DNA of 12,986 nucleotides, from contig JALLPB010003488.1 of assembly GCA_036939975.1 (NCBI GenBank), positions 1 to 12,986 on the forward strand. The letters are read 5' to 3'. This DNA comes from Cyclostephanos tholiformis. Its lineage: Eukaryota; Bacillariophyta; Thalassiosirophyceae; Thalassiosirales; Thalassiosiraceae. The translations under genes were made by a program, and so were the position numbers. Shown here piece by piece: positions 7,771-12,986 of the stretch. The notes under the pieces were generated by a model. That model searched no databases, was not told the DNA's origin, and was given only the letters and a program-made list of their open reading frames with translations. The first letter of the stretch is position 1, and each line of letters opens with the position of its first letter.

Positions 7771-10700
7771 ATGACGATCATCATCCACGCGTCCTCAAAC
7801 GATTTCAACAACGACGACGCGTCCTCCTACCCCGACGACGTCGAGTCCTCCGGGAACGACTACTCGGACATCGCCGGCTCAATCGTGGTGGACCGCCACT
7901 TCGCCACCGCCGCTACTACTAGCGCGGTAGAACACGCGCCATCACGGACGTTGGAGGACCTATCGTCGATCGATCGCCTCGACGTCGCCGAGTCGTGGAT
8001 ATACTCCCCCGATGCGCACGATGACGATGATAGCGACGACGACTACGACAGGTACAACGACTACGACGTCGACGACGTCGAGGCTTGCAACTACGACGAC
8101 GGCACGTCGCGTACGTTGATATCGTACGACTGCGCTATGATGGCGTCGTCGACCGGGCTCTACGATGACGACGATGACGACGACGGAGACGACGAGGTCG
8201 TGGCTGCCATATCCACCACCGCGGCCAAAGTCGGGAATTGCCGGGAGGGAGGCGACGATGTATGCGACGGGGGGGCAGACGATATCGCCGGGAGGATACT
8301 CCTGGAACATTACAATCGCGACCGCGACGTCGTCGTCGTCGTGACCGACGAATCATCCGCCATCCCCCCCGTGGTAATGTTCGACAACGACGACGGCCAC
8401 GGAGGTCTGCTCACGGTCGGGGATTGGACAGCATATCGCGAGAGGGCGGAGGACGGAGGCGAGTTGTATTATCGCAATTCACTCACGGGGGAGAGCACGT
8501 GGGAAATGCCGATTGGATTCGAGGACCTCGTCGCCGCCGCTGTCGCGCGTCCGATCGACGAAAAGAGGCGGTCGTCGGGGTCGACGGAGACGAAGGCCAA
8601 CGTGGGAGAGGAGGGGGTGAAAGTCGGAGCGGGATCGTCCATTGGAACCGCCGGGGGGAAGCACAAGAGGAGGAAGAAGTCTGGACGAGACGCCGATACG
8701 AGGAGGAAGAGCGACCTTCGTCGGGCATGGGAGTTTTCATCGGGATCGTTGGGGCGTCCCGGAGGAGGGGGCAGTCGCGATGACGAAAGAGAGGACGACG
8801 GCAGAGACGTCGACGTCGACGTCGACGACGCCGCTGTGAGGGGCGTCCCCAAGTCGGACTGGCGGAAGGCCTGGGCGCTGTCATCCTCGTTGGGGTGTTC
8901 CCCCGACAATGACAACGACTTGGGACGAACGAGACCACCACAACCTCGACTTAGCGATTATTCCGCTATCGTCGTTGGCACTACCACGAAGACGACGGCG
9001 TCTAGTCGTGTCTCGCCCATCCCCCCCCCCGTCGCGAGGGGAGACGACGAGGCGCATCATCTTCCTCCCCCTACCACGACGACGACGACGGCCACTAGCG
9101 GGTACGGAAAATTACGTCAGGCCTGGACGCTATCGTCAACCTTGGGTTGCCGCCCCGACGCGGCGTCCGTCGTCGTAGACGACATCGATGAAGACGTTGA
9201 TATCTCCATCGTGGCGAGCGTCGGTGGCGGTCACGACTTCGACAAGGATGATCGAGCACGACCAAGGCCGCGCCTCAATAGCGATTCCTCCTCCTCCTCC
9301 TCATCGTCATCCCTCGACAGCGCCTACTACTCCACGCTGTGCAATCCCACGCCGCGCATGGCCAGGTACCTCTGCGCGACGTCCGTACTGCTGGCGGTAT
9401 GCAGCCTAGGATTGGCCGCCACCGGACTAGGCCTGATGTACTTTACCACCACCGCCGCCGCCGCCGCCGACGGAATCAGCAACGTAAGTAACCTTAGCGG
9501 CGGCGTTGGCGTCAGTGGGATCGATGGCACGGCCGGTGGCGGGGTGGACGAGGCGACCTCGAAGACGCAGGAGCTCGAAGATCTATTGTTGGATGCAGGT
9601 TTCGACGGTGGCGCGGTTGAGGAGGAGGATGTTGGCGGGACTGATCCAGAAGAGGCGTTATCGACCGTCGTGCCGACGTTCACTTCGACCCATGTCCCAA
9701 CCTACAGTCCCACGCTGGCTCCGGTCGAACCTACTCCCACAGCATCACCTTCCATGAGTCCGATCTTACTCGAGGCGCCAGCGAAGCTCCTATCGACGAC
9801 GCTTTATCCAGTCGCCGACGCCTGGCTCGAATACAATGACACCCTGCCCCGTGGTAGTAAGAAATATCTCAAAGTCGATGGCGTGGATCCCCGTGCTTCC
9901 CTACTTAAGTTCAATTTATCGAGCATCATCGATGATGTCAGGAGCGCGGACGACATCGTGGGATTCATGCTTCGCCTATACTCGATAACGAATGGTCCGT
10001 TTGGGGGGAAGATCGACCTACTCGACGGGGATTGCAACGACTGGGACGAGTACACGATATCCTGGACGAATGCACCCAAGTGCATCTTCCGGAATAATTC
10101 CGATTACCTCGTCGGTCGATTCGAGGAGGAGGTACCCGCGCACGAGTGGAACGAGGCCGTGATTTTCCCGAACTTCGACGGGGATAACGACGGAGCGCTT
10201 CCGTCGCTGATCACCCTGCGTGTGTCCTCGAATTATCCCGATGGCATAACGTACGCGTCTCGCGAGAATGTCACCGCCTCACCTGAGTTGGTCGTGTATT
10301 ATACGGAGCCTGCGCCGACAGCAAGTCCGACGAATGCGGTTCCCTCCGAGGGTCCCACGAGAGCGCCATCGTTCAGTCCGATGGTTCCAACTCCTACTAT
10401 GAGCCCCCTGAAGGCGCCAACGGGCAATCCCACTGTGAGCTTTCGATGAACGCAATCTCTTCAATTTTTTTTTTCCACTTTTATGCGAGGTCCCGTTCGC
10501 AATCACCTTAGATCTCATCAAATTGCGCTCGTGATATCCCTTCTACTTTCAGGATTTCCCAACGTACTTTCCCACCACCATAGCTCCCACAGACAACGGC
10601 ACGAAATATCCCTCAATGTCTCCCTCAGCGACGCCCCCGAGCATCATATTGCCCGTCTCTCAGGATGCGATGCTTCGAGGCGGCGAATTCTCTAACAGCC

Positions 10701-11167
10701 GATATGGCAGAGATCCCTTCGTTACTCTGCACGATGAGCGCAAGGCAATACTGGAATTCGACCTAAGCGACGCAAATCCAAACGTCGTCTATGAGTACAC
10801 CCTTCAATTCTTCGTAACGTACGTCGCCGAGAATGAAGTGCGATCCGTCACAGCGAGCCACGTTACTGAACAAGATTACGTGTGGAGTGACTTCGACGTT
10901 ACGTGGGAAAACTTTGGCTCTCCCGCCCTGGAGGAGATCGGCTGGTTCAGCATCTTCCGCGACGACGCTGAGTCGCTGGTGGAGATACCGCTAGGAAAGT
11001 TATCGAATAGCACCATCATCGGGAATAGGTTGATTCTCGTACTTGAGACCAGGGCAGAGGAGAGTGGTAGGGATAAATTCGACTTCCGCGCTAAAGAGTA
11101 CAGCGAGGAATTTCCTGGGATGATGGACACGCCCCCGACGTTAATCGGTGTGCCTGTTCTGGAGTAG
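7771..11167 (+). CDS. Single-pass membrane protein: WW domain, LRxAW repeats, TM, two CBM96/DNRLRE-like domains
   Basis: Exons 7771-10434 and 10553-11167, giving 1092 residues. An in-frame stop at 7717-7719 with no ATG between fixes the start. Seen in order: an acidic, Asp-rich N-terminus; a WW domain at about 217-250 (W219, Y233-Y234, W244, P247); a basic patch KHKRRKK; three LRxAWxLSSxLG-like motifs around W320, W368 and W452; a Ser run; a transmembrane helix at about 534-558; PT-rich linkers; a first beta-sandwich at about 673-845 ('LYPVADAWL', 'ASLLKFNLSS', 'ASPELVVYY'); another PT linker that spans the intron; and a second at about 918-1092 ('AILEFDLSD', 'PPTLIG'). The C-terminal half has several NxS/T sites, so type II topology with cytosolic WW and external domains is inferred. 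The modules resemble DNRLRE/CBM96 carbohydrate-binding domains. A role in wall or matrix attachment or sensing is a guess. Confidence 0.85.
10435..10552 (+). other. Spliceosomal intron, 118 bp, in the WW/CBM96-like gene
   Basis: Donor GTGAGC follows 'AAT CCC ACT', and the acceptor 'tctactttcag' ends at 10552. Phase 0 joining continues the PT-rich linker without a break (GNPT then DFPTYFPTT) and leads into the second beta-sandwich domain. Unspliced reading stops at 10447-10449. Confidence 0.92.
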
Positions 11168-11431
11168 TGGAGTTGCGATGGAGGAACGATGTCACTGCTT
11201 TCAAGTTACTCTTTGTAAGGTCAACTGGAATCGAGTGGGATGGGTCTATTTGAGAGAAAGAGAGGGCCCCAATAGAAATTTAATCTTATATCCGTAAGGA
11301 GTTGTCATATCATGCCGTCGCCAACCGCATTTCATAAATAATACCACAATATAATGAGGCGCGGGCGGAATTCATGTCCAAATCCTCTCAATCGCCGTCG
11401 TCGTCGTTGGTTGGTCGTTACATTTTCATAG
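11168..11431. other. Convergent 3' flank shared by the WW/CBM96-like gene and MED4
   Basis: 264 bp between two converging stop codons, probably overlapping 3' untranslated regions. It contains one exact copy of the 56-bp direct repeat (11245-11300). No gene is seen. Confidence 0.6.
11245..11300. repeat. 56-bp direct repeat, copy A (MED4 3' flank)
   Basis: Identical at all 56 positions to 11767-11822, same orientation, 522 bp apart. It begins 'tctatttgagagaaag' and ends 'tatccgtaagga'. No flanking duplication is visible here, which favours A as the source and the other copy as the derived one. Confidence 0.95.
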
Positions 11432-12229
11432 TCAGTCGGAGCCTTCCTCGTCGTCGGAAGAATCGCCGCTCGAACTGGAGTCGCTCAAATTCATATTCGC
11501 AGCCGCGACCGTCGCCCTAGTTGTACCCCCCCGAGATCCCACCTCCGTAGACTGTCGTCCCCGCTGCTTCATCATCTCTCGATGTTGCTGTGCCCCCGAA
11601 AATTGCGCGTCCGTCGTCATCGTCACGATCGTCGTCGACGATCCTTCACCACGCACGATGATATCGTTCGTCCTCCTCTTCGATTCGTTTCCATCCGCCT
11701 CGTTCGTCTCATCATCGCCCCCGACGTCACGCCCGGTCTTTCTAATATCCATGCTGTCCCCCCCCCTCTATTTGAGAGAAAGAGAGGGCCCCAATAGAAA
11801 TTTAATCTTATATCCGTAAGGATGCTGTCCCCCCCCCCCCCTCCCTCCACCTCCCCCCCACCCTCGGTCATCGTCCATGCATCATCCGACGTATTCCCCC
11901 CGCCCTCCCCCGCCCCCATCTTCATCACAGTCGTCCTTCTCCTCCCTTCCTCCCCCGCCTTCTCCCTCCGCTCCATCATCTCTCTCATCCTCCCCCGCCT
12001 CCTCTCCTCCCTCCTCTCCATCCTGGCACGCCTCAACTGCATGGCGCCCAGCGCCCCCCCCCTCAATTGATGCGGCAGCGGATTGGGCGTCGCGAATCCC
12101 ACCACCGGCAGATTCGTATTCCACATCGGAGGTGCCGACGTACGCAACGAGTACGATTTGGCCAGCGCGAGGACAGACGTCGCCTCGTCGATGTCGCGGG
12201 GGGTTGGATAGGGATCGGCGAACGTGGAC

Positions 12230-12260
<31 letters not shown>

Positions 12261-12450
12261 TGGACGAGGAGGAGGTGAGGGGGAGGAGTGGCATCGATGA
12301 CTCGATGGCGCGGGTTAGTCCGCGTTCCGACCTCGCCAATGCGCGGACGTGATCGAGGAGCGTCGTCGTCTTCGTCATCGTCGTCGTCGTCGTCATGAGC
12401 GAGGGTGATGAGTAGGTAGATGTGTGGCCTCCTCTTTCCCCCACACCCAC
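11432..12450 (-). CDS. MED4: Mediator complex subunit 4-like protein, interrupted by an insertion or young intron
   Basis: The proposed minus-strand exons are 12450-11851 and 11767-11432, giving 311 residues. MED4 is a subunit of the nuclear Mediator that bridges activators and RNA polymerase II (family knowledge). Seen: a helix 'LLDHVRALARSERGL' from residue 31; a Ser run; 'ATSVLALAKSYSLRTSAPP' (90-108) then 'W' and 'LPHQLRGGALGAMQ' (125-138), matching the MED4 core order of AxxIS, SAPxxW, PxxxxxRxGxLGxM; a basic helix; and a C-terminal 'SDSSSSGDSSDDEEGSD' tail like other MED4 ends. Without splicing, the 71-bp insertion shifts the frame and the protein would end in unrelated residues. The start could be one of several downstream Mets (19, 25). 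It is divergent from the secreted-protein gene. Identity rests on one short core, so another Mediator-like factor is possible. Confidence 0.68.
11751..11766. repeat. 16-bp flanking duplication, left copy
   Basis: 'atgctgt' plus nine C, repeated directly at 11822. The two copies bracket the inserted 56-bp segment like a target-site duplication. Confidence 0.85.
11767..11822. repeat. 56-bp direct repeat, copy B (inside MED4)
   Basis: Exact copy of 11245-11300. Together with one copy of the flanking duplication it adds 71 bp to the coding region, which is not a multiple of three. Confidence 0.95.
11768..11850 (-). other. Candidate newly formed 83-bp intron in MED4
   Basis: On the minus strand, GT at 11850-11849 (GAG then GTGGAG) is an in-phase donor. 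The acceptor is 'ctctctttctctcaaatag' ending at 11768. Removal joins phase 0 to 'AGG GGG GGG GAC AGC ATG' and reopens the C-terminal frame. The acceptor lies wholly in the inserted repeat, and the donor lies in older exon sequence. The donor is weaker than the others in this window (GTAAGA, GTACGT, GTGAGC, GTGAGT). The insert itself has no GT on this strand. Confidence 0.5.
11822..11841. repeat. Flanking duplication, right copy, with extended C-tract
   Basis: 'atgctgt' plus thirteen C. The first 16 bases equal 11751-11766, and the last repeat base (11822) is shared with copy B. On the MED4 coding strand this is a G-run that continues into further G-runs up to about 11863, a likely G-quadruplex former. 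Confidence 0.85.
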
Positions 12451-12641
12451 CCGAGGAACAATGCAGGCTGACTCGACTACGAAGTCCTACGTTGGTCGTC
12501 GACCACTCCATTTCGATATTTTCTTTTTTTAATTTCCCCCCCCCCCCCCCCCCCCCCGCCCGTCCTCACCACCCGACCTTTGAGTTCAGAGAGCCGTCGG
12601 TCGTCGGACGACGTATCGACCAAACACGACACACGCGATCG
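12451..12641. promoter_or_regulatory. Divergent promoter region between MED4 and the secreted-protein gene
   Basis: The 191 bp between two diverging start codons must hold both promoters if those starts are right. It contains a T-rich stretch and an uninterrupted 22-C tract. No TATA box or known factor site is clear. Confidence 0.5.
12536..12557 (+). repeat. Poly-C tract, 22 bp
   Basis: Twenty-two C in a row after 'ttttttaattt', ending about 85 bp before the ATG at 12642. A similar tract (3-17) precedes the gene at 92 by about 75 bp. Confidence 0.9.
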
Positions 12642-12806
12642 ATGACGCCGCCTCCGTTGCATGGACTATCGGCCTCGGCATTCGCCTTGCTGCATTTCAT
12701 CGTCATCGTCATCGCGTCGGCATCTGGTACGACGACGACTACGACCACGACGACGTCCCTCCCGACGGACGAGCATGGCGATTATAACGGATCCGATCTC
12801 ATCGAT
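12642..12806 (+). CDS. Predicted secreted protein, first exon only (partial)
   Basis: 55 residues are visible. The N-terminus has a short polar segment and a hydrophobic core (ALLHFIVIVIASASG) typical of a signal peptide, followed by a Thr run and an acidic stretch ending 'GSDLID'. A strong donor, GTGAGT, follows in phase 0 at 12807. A possible acceptor after a pyrimidine-rich stretch ends at 12878 (72-bp intron), but the frame then stops at 12957-12959 after 26 unremarkable residues, so the real next exon probably lies beyond the window. The frame is open further upstream to 12420, but that stretch reads through the poly-C tract and looks non-coding. Function not recognised. Confidence 0.5.
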
Positions 12807-12948
12807 GTGAGTTTTTAACTTTTTTTTTTATTTTTAAATGTGCGTCGTCTTTCTTCCACTCCGTCATTCTCTTCATAGAGAGAGGAGGAAGGGAGGAGAG
12901 GAATTGGGTGCCTCCGGGCCTTTTCCCTTTCATCATTCGCTTCTCTCG

Positions 12949-12964
12949 ATATATTATAATATAT
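12949..12964. repeat. 16-bp AT palindrome in an AT-rich stretch
   Basis: 'atatattataatatat' reads the same on both strands and merges into (AT)n to about 12970. It is probably intronic sequence of the gene that starts at 12642. Confidence 0.6.
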
Positions 12965-12986
12965 ATATAATCTATTATTGATCTCG

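Noticed and set aside
8135..8941. Several overlapping frames on both strands within the WW gene
   Set aside because: Arg/Pro/Asp-rich shadows of the trinucleotide-biased coding sequence, with no independent motifs.
11751..11841. U12-type intron donor ('GCATCCTTA') in the MED4 insertion
   Set aside because: It only loosely resembles RTATCCTT, no U12 branch site is visible, and the paired acceptor would not restore the frame as simply as the GT-AG pair.
12642..12720. Diatom plastid-targeting ASAFAP motif ('ASAFA' is present near the N-terminus)
   Set aside because: It lies before the hydrophobic core and not at the signal-peptide cleavage site, so it is probably chance.

Overview
The window looks like nuclear DNA of a diatom, probably centric. 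The evidence is short spliceosomal introns (93-118 bp for the well-supported ones), a surface protein with S/P-T-P linkers ('PTASPT', 'SPTLAP') joining beta-sandwich modules, a plant-type cytosolic HSP101, and a eukaryotic Mediator subunit. Low-complexity Asp, Ser and Gly runs built from (GAC)n, (TCG)n and (GGG)n tracts recur in unrelated genes. The organism assignment is inference from style and not from a marker gene.

Layout, left to right. (1) 92-2212, +: a THUMP-domain RNA methyltransferase of the RlmL type. A small second exon restores the conserved C-terminus. (2) 2348-5257, -: a complete cytosolic HSP101/ClpB disaggregase in two exons, convergent with gene 1. (3) 5258-7770: 2.5 kb without a supportable gene. 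It holds a long imperfect hairpin, a 21-bp tandem repeat, alternating purine-pyrimidine tracts, and a 20-bp inverted repeat 1.5 kb apart that may bound a degenerate mobile element. (4) 7771-11167, +: a 1092-residue single-pass membrane protein with an acidic cytosolic part containing a WW domain and three copies of a new-looking 'LRxAWxLSSxLG' motif, then a transmembrane helix, then two DNRLRE/CBM96-like domains separated by PT-rich linkers. (5) 11432-12450, -: a Mediator subunit 4 (MED4)-like protein whose coding region is interrupted by a 71-bp insertion. (6) 12642 to beyond the edge, +: the first exon of a predicted secreted protein, divergent from MED4.

The most notable signal is in MED4. 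A 56-bp segment identical to one 522 bp away, in the gene's own 3' flank, sits inside the reading frame and is bracketed by a 16-bp direct duplication. The insertion shifts the frame. It also brings a pyrimidine tract plus AG, and pairing this with an in-phase upstream GT gives an 83-bp intron that reopens the frame. It therefore looks like a recently born intron, or failing that a fresh disruption or an assembly error.

The genes do not form a pathway. Their neighbours appear incidental: two convergent pairs and one divergent promoter region, as is common in compact protist genomes.
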